The notes beneath the pieces are model-generated. The model saw only the letters and a list, made by a program, of their open reading frames with translations. It searched no databases and was not told the DNA's origin. The position numbers were made by a program, and so were the translations under genes. From Deltaproteobacteria bacterium (GTDB taxonomy: Bacteria; Bdellovibrionota_B; Oligoflexia; Oligoflexales; Bog-1112), in assembly GCA_016186945.1 (NCBI GenBank), contig JACPKR010000041.1, positions 10,115-74,114 of the forward strand: a DNA stretch of 64,000 nt, read 5' to 3'. This document shows, in pieces, positions 26,628-34,627 of the stretch (within the stretch, counting starts at the first letter, position 1; every line of letters starts with the position of its first letter).

Positions 26628-28124
26628 GTGGGCGTTCGAACATACATGCTTAGCTCCCTACTCAGCTTGTCAGCTGGCTCAGCCTTTGCCGACTACACGT
26701 CTGGGCTGCGACTCTTTAACGCCAAGAATTACACATCATCTGCCCCTGAATTTTACAGCGCCTTTCAAAATGCGAAGGAGAAAAAATCAAGACTCCAGGC
26801 GGCACTGGGACTAGCGACTAGTCTCCAACGTCTAGGGTTTTCCTACGCCGCGACAGAGTACTTTGCGATGCTTGTAGAGTCAGGGCATGCTGCCCTATTT
26901 CGAGAAGGTCTGGAGGCTTATGCGGCCATAGACGAGCTGACCCCATTGAGTCGCGAGACGATTGCACGCCTTTTCAAGCAGGATGTCGAACTGAGTGGTG
27001 TAGGACCCGCTGCTCGGGGGTTTTTCTTCTATTATGCGGGGCGAGAATATTTTCAGAGAAAACTTTGGCGTCAAGCGGAGGAATTGTTCAAGCAGGTACC
27101 CCCGGTCAGTGCGCTCTTTCCCAAAGCGTTGTTTCACCTCGGCATCGTTAGCCATCTAAGCGGCAATGCTACAATGAGCGAGCGCTATTTCGACAAAGCA
27201 TTGGAAGTCGCCAGCACTCTTCGAAATTCGGACTGGTTTCGTGAACAGGTCTTTTTGAACCTAGCGCGTCTCCACTATGAAAAGCAAGACTTCGTGCGAG
27301 CTGTCGAATTCTACGCAAAAATCCCGAGAGACTCCGAGAATTGGCTTACGGCAGTCCTTGAATCCGCTTGGGCTTTCTTCCTCATGGAAAAGCCCAACAA
27401 CACGCTGGGGAATATCCACACCCTTCACTCACCCTTCTTCGAAAAGAGGTTCTTTCCAGAAAGTTTCATCCTCCAGGCGACAAGCTTTCTCCGCCTCTGT
27501 CGCTTCGATCGTGTGAAAACATCTGTCGACGAGTTTGACAGACGCTATGGGCCTGTCTTCAATCAACTTAGGGAAGTCATCGGCACAGCGGAAAAAAATC
27601 CGGAATTCATTTATGAAATTGTCCGCGACTACAAGATGCAAAAGCTAGAGCAATACCAAGAAATAGGGACGGTGCTTGACGCCCTGTCCCGCACCGATCT
27701 TTTCAAGCAGGGCCTTGCGACGATGGAAAAACTTGCGGATGAGGAAAAGCGTCTGGTCACAGCACCCAGCTCGTGGCCTCGTCCCTTTGCCGACAAACTT
27801 CGCTCCTTGCTTGAGCAAAAACAGTCACGACTTGTCCAAGACCTAGGACGTTCGTTGCAAGAACAGGGACAGTTTTACCTTCGTTATCTGAACGAATTGG
27901 GAGCGCAAGCCAAGCTGATTACAGCCGAGCGGCTGTTGGGAAGGATCGAAGCCCTTCGTCAGGAGTTACAGATTCACACAACTCCGAAGAAGGAGAACTT
28001 TATCGGAGGGCTACAACCGTTGGTGTTAGGTCAAGATTTGGAATATTGGCCCTTTGAAGGGGAATACTGGGAAGATGAGCTGGGAGGCTATGTTTACAAC
28101 ATCGCAAGCAAGTGTAGGGGATAA
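26628..28124 (+). CDS. Periplasmic TPR-repeat protein (GltC-like by position)
   Basis: A 498-residue protein beginning at GTG right after the previous stop, with GGGAGG nine bases upstream. The N-terminus is a signal sequence (LSSLLSLSAGSAFADY), so the protein is periplasmic. Successive helix pairs such as YFAMLVESGHAALFREGL, LFHLGIVSHLSGNATMSERY and LARLHYEKQDFVRAVEFYA are TPR-like. The last third is a coiled, Gln/Leu-rich helix (about residues 370-440). In Myxococcus the periplasmic TPR protein of this type is GltC; assignment by order and kind, not by alignment. Confidence 0.7.
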   Translation: MGVRTYMLSSLLSLSAGSAFADYTSGLRLFNAKNYTSSAPEFYSAFQNAKEKKSRLQAALGLATSLQRLGFSYAATEYFAMLVESGHAALFREGLEAYAAIDELTPLSRETIARLFKQDVELSGVGPAARGFFFYYAGREYFQRKLWRQAEELFKQVPPVSALFPKALFHLGIVSHLSGNATMSERYFDKALEVASTLRNSDWFREQVFLNLARLHYEKQDFVRAVEFYAKIPRDSENWLTAVLESAWAFFLMEKPNNTLGNIHTLHSPFFEKRFFPESFILQATSFLRLCRFDRVKTSVDEFDRRYGPVFNQLREVIGTAEKNPEFIYEIVRDYKMQKLEQYQEIGTVLDALSRTDLFKQGLATMEKLADEEKRLVTAPSSWPRPFADKLRSLLEQKQSRLVQDLGRSLQEQGQFYLRYLNELGAQAKLITAERLLGRIEALRQELQIHTTPKKENFIGGLQPLVLGQDLEYWPFEGEYWEDELGGYVYNIASKCRG

Positions 28125-28125
28125 G

Positions 28126-31100
28126 ATGCAAGCTTCGTCACGCCAGATTCTTCTTCTCCTTGCTTGCGGATCAGTGTGTGCCCTGACCGCGTCAGCGCAG
28201 GAGCATCAACGCCCACCGCTAAGCATTGAGACACCCTCGAAAAAAGAGATTCTCCCAAGGAAAGAAGCTCCCCAGGACAGAAAGCAGCTATACCACAGGG
28301 AACTGCGCAAGGAACTTATAGAAAAAATCGATGAGACGATCGCCTATCTAAGCAAACTTGCTGGACAGTATCCCCGCAAGTCACCCCAACGCTTGAAGTT
28401 TCTGGATAAAATCCTAGGTTTGCACTTCGAGCAAGCCGTATTCATCGCCTCCGAAGAAAGCGAGCGCTACGATCGTGATTGGAACGTATGGAACGAGGGA
28501 GGACAAAAGGGCCGAGAGCCACAGGTCAACAATCGAGTTTCAAAGGCGCATTGGCAACGGGTGGAAACTCTCGCCAATGACGTGTTGAAGGAATATCCTC
28601 AAGCCCCCCAAGCGGACAAAATAAAATTCCACCAGGCCATCGCCCAGCAATACCTTGAAAAAAAGGATCTAGCAGCCCGCTCTCTTCAGGACTTAGTTAA
28701 GCAATATCCTCGCTCCAGGATGCTCGATGATGCGCATTTTGCTCTTGGCGAATATGAATTCGGACGTGCGCAATTCAATCGGTCGCTCTTTCATTTCGAA
28801 AAATCAATCGACAGAGACAACCCAGATCGCTTGGGATGGGCACTTTTCAAGATGGGATGGTGCTATTACAACTTGGGTAATTTTCAAGCTGCCCTGAAAT
28901 TTTGGAAGCAAACGATTGCCGTCACTCAGAACTTTCAGAACGAGAAAAAAGCGTTGATCCTGAGGGAAGAAGTTCTTAGGGACATCGTTTTGGCTTTCGT
29001 TGAATTGGGACAAACTGACGAAGCAATAGCGTATTTTCGACAAAACAAGGGGGATGAGTTTATCGCAAGCTTTCTCGACTCACTCGCGAGAAACTACCAG
29101 AAGAAGGGAGCGAAACAGCGATCCCTCGATGTCTGGAATCGACTCCTTGCTACAACACCAGATTCACAGGAAGCCTTTGATGCCCAGGTGGAAGCGATCG
29201 CGCTTCTCAACGAACGGGGAGCCTATGACCAGGTTTGGACTAGGCTAGAAAGTATGCACGCTCGCATTTCACCGCAAGGTTCCTGGGCCACGGCAAATCC
29301 GAACCAAGTTAAAGATGCAACTCGGAAAACAGCGGAGTTAATGATTTACTATCCGAAAGTGATCCATAAGAAAGCTCAGAAAAGTGACTCCTCCAAACTT
29401 TATTCTGAAGCGCGAAAAGGTTACGTCCAGTATTTGAAACACTATCCTGAGTCAAGGGACCAGACAGAAATTTGGGAATTGCTCGGGGATGTTACTTACG
29501 CGCAAAATCAATATGAACAGGCCGGAGACGTCTACCTCAACATCGTTAAGCTAGGCAAAGACAAGGCGGTGATCTATGACGAGAAAGGCAAGGTCACTCT
29601 CAATATTCATGCCCGGTCTGCGAAGAACATGCTCGATTCTTACAATAAAACAATGGCGGATGAACTTAAGGGACTCCTCCAGAAACGCCCGAATTTTGAG
29701 AAGACCCCAGAAACCCTTAGCGAGCAAGCGCGGAAGTTCATCTCTTCCTGCCAATTGTTCACGGAGCAATACCCCCAAGAAAAGGCCCTGATAAGAAATT
29801 GTGACTCCTTTGTTGCTGAAATTTACTACCGAACCGGGCATCGTGAAGAAGCTAAAAAAGCACTGTTCACAGTCGCGTTCAAATACGCAGACGCCAAAGA
29901 GGGGCCTGAAGCTGTGGAAAACCTCATTCCCCTCGTCAAAGATGATGAAGCGTTTCTTGTGTCCACCGTAAGAAGACTGCTCGCTCTCTCGGCTTACCAG
30001 AAGGGAAAAATAGGGGCCAAGCTGCAGGGGGTCATGCGCGGGCTAGAACTGAAGACCTTGACCCAGGAGACATCGGAAAAAAAACGAGCCAGTCTTTACG
30101 AAGAGCGGGCCTTGAAATTCCCCAACGATCCCGAGGCAGACAAATTTTGGTACAACGCTGCTCATGACTATATGAAGTCGGGGGACATGGCACGTGCGGT
30201 TAACGCTTTTCAAATGATAGCCACAAAATACCCACAGTCGAGAGCTTATGGCGAGTCGCTTCTCACCTTGGGAAAGCTCTACGATAAGCTGTTTGAGTAC
30301 AAAAGAGCGTCTCAGTTCTACAGTCTCTATGCACAACGTAATCCTACAGAGAAGGAAGCGGCAGGGGCCGGGCAACGAGCCTGTGACCTGGCTATTGTAG
30401 AAAACCTTGATCGTGCCTGGGACATCTGCCAAGCCTTCGCCACGCAACATAAAACGATCGGTGCCCGGCAAGTCGAGCGTATGATTCAAATCGCCTTCCT
30501 TAGAAAAGATGGGGATCGTGTCGCTCATCTGGTACAGAACGTCTATTTGCCGAATTTCCCCCTAGACCCTTCACAGAAAATCATGGCGTACCACAAATTG
30601 TTTCAAGTGGGATCAGACTCTCATCGGGTCGCGGCTCGGAAGATTATTTTGGAACAGGGAAAGAAGGGTGTTGCCGGAGAGGCTCTACGTTACTACGCAG
30701 AAATGCTCTTTCTCGGGCATGATGGTCGTTTTGAGCAGCATATGGCCTTGAGTCTTCGAAGCGGGTCAGTGGAGAACTTGCAAGCTTCCATCCAAAAAAT
30801 ATCCGCGAGTCTGACTCAGCTTGAGAACGCCTACGGTCAAGTGACTGCAACGAAGGACTCCTACTGGGGAACAGTCGTATTCTACCGACTCGGTCTGGCT
30901 AACGAACAATTCGCTGAGCAACTTGCTAAGCCACCGGCAATCGCTGGTGTGAAGGAAGACGAGTTGAAGGCCCAGTTGAAAGCATCGGTTGACCAGGTGA
31001 TGGAAAAAGCTAGGGAATTCTATAAGGTCGGACTGGATACCGCACGCAAGTTTTCCGTCTATAATGAATCTGTGCCAAAGCTTGTCGATGCCCAGCTACG

Positions 31101-31164
31101 GATGAGTCATCGTAAGGAGCGTTTCCTTGACTGGGTTCTGATACCGGACATGCTCGGGCAATAG
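28126..31164 (+). CDS. gltD: Large periplasmic TPR-repeat protein (GltD/AgnA-like)
   Basis: About 1012 residues. ATG at 28126 is chosen because it is followed by a signal sequence (QILLLLACGSVCALTASAQ) and preceded by AGGGG; the frame is open upstream inside the previous gene. It has many TPR-like repeats along its length, for example HFALGEYEFGRAQFNRSLFHF, WALFKMGWCYYNLGNFQAALKFW, LLGDVTYAQNQYEQAGDVY and FWYNAAHDYMKSGDMARAVN. A giant TPR protein next to a TPR lipoprotein and an FHA/TonB-like protein matches gltD-gltE-gltG. It ends just before a family A repeat. Confidence 0.75.
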   Translation: MQASSRQILLLLACGSVCALTASAQEHQRPPLSIETPSKKEILPRKEAPQDRKQLYHRELRKELIEKIDETIAYLSKLAGQYPRKSPQRLKFLDKILGLHFEQAVFIASEESERYDRDWNVWNEGGQKGREPQVNNRVSKAHWQRVETLANDVLKEYPQAPQADKIKFHQAIAQQYLEKKDLAARSLQDLVKQYPRSRMLDDAHFALGEYEFGRAQFNRSLFHFEKSIDRDNPDRLGWALFKMGWCYYNLGNFQAALKFWKQTIAVTQNFQNEKKALILREEVLRDIVLAFVELGQTDEAIAYFRQNKGDEFIASFLDSLARNYQKKGAKQRSLDVWNRLLATTPDSQEAFDAQVEAIALLNERGAYDQVWTRLESMHARISPQGSWATANPNQVKDATRKTAELMIYYPKVIHKKAQKSDSSKLYSEARKGYVQYLKHYPESRDQTEIWELLGDVTYAQNQYEQAGDVYLNIVKLGKDKAVIYDEKGKVTLNIHARSAKNMLDSYNKTMADELKGLLQKRPNFEKTPETLSEQARKFISSCQLFTEQYPQEKALIRNCDSFVAEIYYRTGHREEAKKALFTVAFKYADAKEGPEAVENLIPLVKDDEAFLVSTVRRLLALSAYQKGKIGAKLQGVMRGLELKTLTQETSEKKRASLYEERALKFPNDPEADKFWYNAAHDYMKSGDMARAVNAFQMIATKYPQSRAYGESLLTLGKLYDKLFEYKRASQFYSLYAQRNPTEKEAAGAGQRACDLAIVENLDRAWDICQAFATQHKTIGARQVERMIQIAFLRKDGDRVAHLVQNVYLPNFPLDPSQKIMAYHKLFQVGSDSHRVAARKIILEQGKKGVAGEALRYYAEMLFLGHDGRFEQHMALSLRSGSVENLQASIQKISASLTQLENAYGQVTATKDSYWGTVVFYRLGLANEQFAEQLAKPPAIAGVKEDELKAQLKASVDQVMEKAREFYKVGLDTARKFSVYNESVPKLVDAQLRMSHRKERFLDWVLIPDMLGQ

Positions 31165-31165
31165 A

Positions 31166-31380
31166 TATAGTATTTGGGAAAAAGAATTTGTGGAGAGGAC
31201 CTTTTTTGCGCTGTCATCCCGCGGCTTGACCGCGGGATCCAAAGGAGCAGCCTTTTTTGCGCTGTCATCCCGCGGCTTGACCGCGGGATCCAAAGGAGCA
31301 GCCTTTTTTGCGCTGTCATCCCGCGGCTTGACCGCGGGATCCAAAGGAGCAGCCTTCCTCGAACAAGTTGGATCCCGGCC
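31166..31380 (+). repeat. Composite repeat: family A left end plus three 51-bp tandem units with family D palindromes
   Basis: It starts TATAGTATTTGGG like family A, then breaks off after GAGGACCTTTTTT. There follow three direct 51-bp units (period measured from GCTGTC at 31210, 31261 and 31312), each with a GC-rich palindrome (TCATCCCGCGG...GGGATCC). A tail CTTCCTCGAACAAGTTGGATCC follows that also occurs at 60374-60396. The unit length is a multiple of three and the array is open in several frames. Confidence 0.85.
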
Positions 31381-31383
31381 GTG

Positions 31384-32172
31384 GTGAGAGTTTTACTGGT
31401 TCTGTTCTGCATTGTGACGGCATGTACTGCGCCCTCTCCCGAAGGTGAGGTGCAGGAGGCTGTCGAACGTTCCCCCAAGGAAGACGCGCCAGCTCGACAG
31501 GGAGAAGCTCAGATTTTCAGCGTATCGAACAATCCCTTGATCTCCCATCCGGTTGATCCGCGTAAGTTGATCCAGAAAAAACAGGCAGTCGCAATGCAGG
31601 GGACTGACAAAAACATTCCTGACGCGGCTAAACTCAGCCTTGCTATGGGCGCTTTTTATTCACAAAATTGGGGGGAATTGCTTCTGTTCTTGGATGATTT
31701 GACGGCCTCTCGCGATGTCAGAGTGCGATCGCAAGCTCACAATATTCAAGGTGTCCTCGCTCTCAGGGAAGGACGTCTGTCCGAAGCCGTAGTCTCCTTT
31801 CAAGAAGCTCTAAGGAGTGATAACTCCAACCAAGCAGCACTTCTGAACCTTGGGTTTTTAAACCTGCGTTTTGGGTACTTCGACAAAGCTCTGCCCCTTC
31901 TCTTGCAGGGGGGTGATGACTGGTTTGCAAAGAGTGGGCTGATTGTGATCAAACGATTGAGCGGTGATCTCAAGGGAGCGGACGAGCTATGTGACGAGGT
32001 GCTTGACAAACATGGTAAGCACAAGATGACGCTTTTCAACTGCGGACTCTTGGAATTTCAAAGCAAGGGTGATATCCGGCAAGCGCGGAGCCTGATTGAA
32101 AAGGCGATGGCCGTCCCTGGGGGCGAGCGTGAGTGGAACGCGGAAGCTGTACGGCTTCTACGATCTATGTGA
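31384..32172 (+). CDS. gltE: TPR-repeat lipoprotein (GltE/AglT-like)
   Basis: About 262 residues. From GTG at 31384 the product is VRVLLVLFCIVTAC, a lipoprotein signal with Cys14, followed by a linker and TPR-like helices (FLDDLTASRDVRVRSQAHN, ALREGRLSEAVVSFQEAL, ALLNLGFLNLRFGYFDKAL). The frame continues upstream through the tandem repeat to 31174, but that part codes only for repeat peptide and would hide the signal. The GTG one codon earlier is equally possible, and no strong ribosome binding site is visible, so the start is uncertain. Size and kind match GltE of the gliding machinery, a lipoprotein that localises to the outer membrane. Confidence 0.7.
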   Translation: MRVLLVLFCIVTACTAPSPEGEVQEAVERSPKEDAPARQGEAQIFSVSNNPLISHPVDPRKLIQKKQAVAMQGTDKNIPDAAKLSLAMGAFYSQNWGELLLFLDDLTASRDVRVRSQAHNIQGVLALREGRLSEAVVSFQEALRSDNSNQAALLNLGFLNLRFGYFDKALPLLLQGGDDWFAKSGLIVIKRLSGDLKGADELCDEVLDKHGKHKMTLFNCGLLEFQSKGDIRQARSLIEKAMAVPGGEREWNAEAVRLLRSM

Positions 32173-32189
32173 CAACAAGGAGAGGTCTC

Positions 32190-34061
32190 TTGGAAATCTT
32201 TTTTAACATGCCCGATACCGGTGACCAACACATAGAACTAAGTGGTCAGTCGATGAAAATCGGGAGCCTCCTATCTAACGAAATCGTCGTTGAATCCGAG
32301 GGAGTCGATCCGATACATGCTCTTCTTGAAAAACAAGAGGGAGCATGGCTCCTCACAAACCTTTCTGATGCTGGTGTGCTGGTTAACGGTAAAGCTGTGT
32401 CGATCGAGGCGACACTGCGGGAAGGCGATACGCTCACCATAGGTCGTGTCGTGCTCAAGTTGCAAAAGGCTGTTCCCTTGCCTCCTCCCCTTCCCCGCAT
32501 GGATAAGGCTTCCCAGCCTCTTGAAAAGGAAACGCCTGCCGAACGTGGGGAACGCAGAAGCTTAGGGTCTCTTTTTGCCCCGCGAAAAACGTTACCAAGT
32601 GGGGACATGCTGGAAGTCGTTGCGTATTGGGAAGGTCATGTTCTTGATGTCGAGCACTTTCATCCGACCTTGAAAGGCTTCGACAAGGTAAGCATTGGAG
32701 ATCCGACTAAGACCCACTTTCTTGCCGCGGGGGACGAGGATATTGCCCACCATGTTCTCGCGGAAGTAGATGACGGCAGCTACACGCTCCATTTGTTGGA
32801 CGGAATGACTGCCAGAGTTCGCAGTGCCGGAGAGGTGAAGGAGCTAGGACCAGGAACTCACGAATTGGGACGACGGGATCTTACCCACGTGCGTTTTGGC
32901 CCGATCCACTACTTCTTCCTTTTTATGAGGTTGCCAGAACTCATTCTGCCTCCCCAGGGGTGGAAAGACCCACTGTTTGCGGGGATGATGGCTGTCGGCC
33001 TCTTGCTATGGGCTTTAGTCACAGGTAGTTTTTTGGTGACGGACCCTAAGCTTCTCGAAGAACGTGAGCCGGACCTATGGTCGATTGTTCAGTTGCCTGA
33101 CAGACTTCCTGAGAAGAAGCGGCCTCAAGCCAAGCCACCTGTCGAAGTTGCAGAGCTAAAAACTCCTCCCCCTCCTCGGGAAACACCTCCTCCTCCAAAA
33201 CCACAGCCTGTCAAAGCTGTGACCCCTGAGGAGCAGGAGAAGCCAAAACCTAAACCCCAAGCGGCACCTCCTTCACCTCCTCCTCGTGGTTCGGAAACGC
33301 TGACGAAAGCACGTACGCAAGAACCCACACGGAAAGCTTCCGAGAAACCAGGGCAGCCGAAACCCCAGCAGTTCGGAAACGATAAACCAGGGGGACAAAG
33401 AAAAGGTAACGATAGCTCGAATGTTATGGGTGTGGAGGGAGTCAATAACAAGAAATCGTCAGGCATCAATTTAAACCAACTCGGTTTAGGTGTCGGCAAA
33501 GTGTCCTCGCAGTCGGGAACGGGTGCCATATACACAAAGTTCAAGGATTCCTCAGGAGGAGCGGGAGGAGGAACAGGGTCGGGAGGAGCGAAAGGATTCG
33601 GGCTTGGCGGCCTGGGTACAGGAAAGTCTTTGGGGATCGCCGGTGCGGAACAAGCTGTAGGAAGCTTCGGAGGGGGCGGCTTGCTGAAAGATTCCGAGGT
33701 GGGAGGAGGATTTGCCAGAGAAGGAGTCGACGTAAATGTGCGGGGTACAGATCCTCTGATCTCAGGAGGACTTACCGACGATCAGGTAAAAGCGGTGATC
33801 AATGCAAATCTGAATCAGATACGTCACTGCTATCAACAACTCCTTCAAAAGGACCCCGAGGCGCTTGGCCGCGTTAGGATCAAATTTATCATAGGGCTGA
33901 CGGGAAGGGTTCGGACCTCCGACGTCGCTGATTCGACCTTCTCCGATCTCAACATTCAAAACTGTGTAAGTACAACAATCAAGCGGTGGCAATTCCCCAC
34001 ACCTCGAGGAGACGCCGACGTTATCGTTACCTACCCCTTTATTTTTCAACCCGTGACTTAA
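32190..34061 (+). CDS. gltG: FHA-domain, TonB-like protein with AgmX/PglI C-terminal domain (GltG-like)
   Basis: A 623-residue inner-membrane protein, expected to link the motor to periplasmic and outer-membrane parts. TTG at 32190 has AAGGAGAGG four bases before it and puts the FHA domain at residues 1-90 (KIGSLLSNEIVVES, GVLVNGKAVS, REGDTLTIGRVVLKL). A second cytoplasmic domain follows, then a single membrane segment (about 260-283, MMAVGLLLWALVTGSFLV), a Pro/Lys-rich TonB-like stretch (about 310-370), a Gly/Ser-rich part and the C-terminal domain with QIRHCYQQLLQ and TIKRWQFPTPRGDADV. This architecture is that of GltG/PglI. Start sites further upstream lie in the previous gene. Confidence 0.85.
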   Translation: MEIFFNMPDTGDQHIELSGQSMKIGSLLSNEIVVESEGVDPIHALLEKQEGAWLLTNLSDAGVLVNGKAVSIEATLREGDTLTIGRVVLKLQKAVPLPPPLPRMDKASQPLEKETPAERGERRSLGSLFAPRKTLPSGDMLEVVAYWEGHVLDVEHFHPTLKGFDKVSIGDPTKTHFLAAGDEDIAHHVLAEVDDGSYTLHLLDGMTARVRSAGEVKELGPGTHELGRRDLTHVRFGPIHYFFLFMRLPELILPPQGWKDPLFAGMMAVGLLLWALVTGSFLVTDPKLLEEREPDLWSIVQLPDRLPEKKRPQAKPPVEVAELKTPPPPRETPPPPKPQPVKAVTPEEQEKPKPKPQAAPPSPPPRGSETLTKARTQEPTRKASEKPGQPKPQQFGNDKPGGQRKGNDSSNVMGVEGVNNKKSSGINLNQLGLGVGKVSSQSGTGAIYTKFKDSSGGAGGGTGSGGAKGFGLGGLGTGKSLGIAGAEQAVGSFGGGGLLKDSEVGGGFAREGVDVNVRGTDPLISGGLTDDQVKAVINANLNQIRHCYQQLLQKDPEALGRVRIKFIIGLTGRVRTSDVADSTFSDLNIQNCVSTTIKRWQFPTPRGDADVIVTYPFIFQPVT

Positions 34062-34067
34062 AAGGAA

Positions 34068-34117
34068 GCAAGGAAGGGAGTTTGAGGGAAAACTGCGCAG
34101 CTGGTTTCCCTCAAGTG
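34068..34117 (+). repeat. Family B-like hairpin between convergent genes
   Basis: A variant core with a longer stem: TTGAGGGAAA (34082-34091) and TTTCCCTCAA (34105-34114) around CTGCGCAG. Lying in the 49-bp gap between two convergent genes, the hairpin could also help end transcription, though no T-run follows it. Confidence 0.7.
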
Positions 34118-34554
34118 AGATGACGAGTCTCAGGGAAAGTGATGCGTGACGTCTTACCGCGCAGGAATTGATCGACGGAAAGCACAACCATCTCAGACGG
34201 AACATGAAAAGAGACAGACGATTGATTGTAGACATCGAGTTGCATCTGTTGACCTGCCGTCAGGTGTTCGAGTATAGGAAGAAAACCGTAGCGGGACCGC
34301 TCGATGTTTTTACGTAGCCGCTTGAGTTCCTCCACTTGGGCTTCGAGCCTTTCAACAAAAAAACGAGCGCGCGCATGCAATTCCCTTATCTCGGACGGAC
34401 TCAGCTCCCCAGACGTGGGAAGGATCGAGTGCTGAAACTCCCCGTCAACCTGAGAGTCGTTGTCATCCTGAGCGTAGCGAAGAACCTTCGACGTTCCCGA
34501 TGTCGTTGGCGTTTCCGTAATTGTAGGCGAATTTTGTATTCCTTCCACTGCCAT
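34111..34554 (-). CDS. Small protein of unknown function with a repeat-encoded segment
   Basis: A 147-residue cytoplasmic-looking protein. The middle (about residues 50-90) is a charged helix, SEIRELHARARFFVERLEAQ, likely a coiled coil. The end has VVLSVDQFLRGK. Residues about 20-32 (TSKVLRYAQDDND) are encoded by a short palindromic repeat (34461-34490, TGTCATCCTGAGCGTAGCG) that is widespread in bacterial genomes. It lies 73 bases downstream of luxEC and may be in the same transcript. No family recognised. Confidence 0.5.
   Translation of the reverse strand: MAVEGIQNSPTITETPTTSGTSKVLRYAQDDNDSQVDGEFQHSILPTSGELSPSEIRELHARARFFVERLEAQVEELKRLRKNIERSRYGFLPILEHLTAGQQMQLDVYNQSSVSFHVPSEMVVLSVDQFLRGKTSRITFPETRHLT
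34461..34490 (-). repeat. Short dispersed palindromic repeat (family C)
   Basis: The sequence TGTCATCCTGAGCGTAGCG... resembles a common intergenic palindrome of proteobacteria. In this window it occurs inside a reading frame and codes for SKVLRYAQDD. A single copy was seen here. Confidence 0.5.
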
Positions 34555-34627
34555 GCCAAATCCCCCGGGTGAACATCGGACTTATTGCTGAAAAACTTGA
34601 ACGAACCGATTTCCAGGCGGTGAAAGG

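Noticed and set aside
31208-31360. CRISPR-like array (three equal repeats)
   Set aside because: The units are contiguous 51-bp copies with no unique spacers, and the palindromes match family D elsewhere in the window. No cas gene is present.
31107-31478. Minus-strand protein rich in DPAVKPRDDS repeats
   Set aside because: It is the antisense reading of the tandem palindrome array; similar hypothetical proteins arise wherever this palindrome occurs.
34082-34114. Rho-independent terminator between gltG and the small convergent gene
   Set aside because: The hairpin has no T-run on either strand and matches family B; it may still affect RNA ends, but I cannot call it a terminator.
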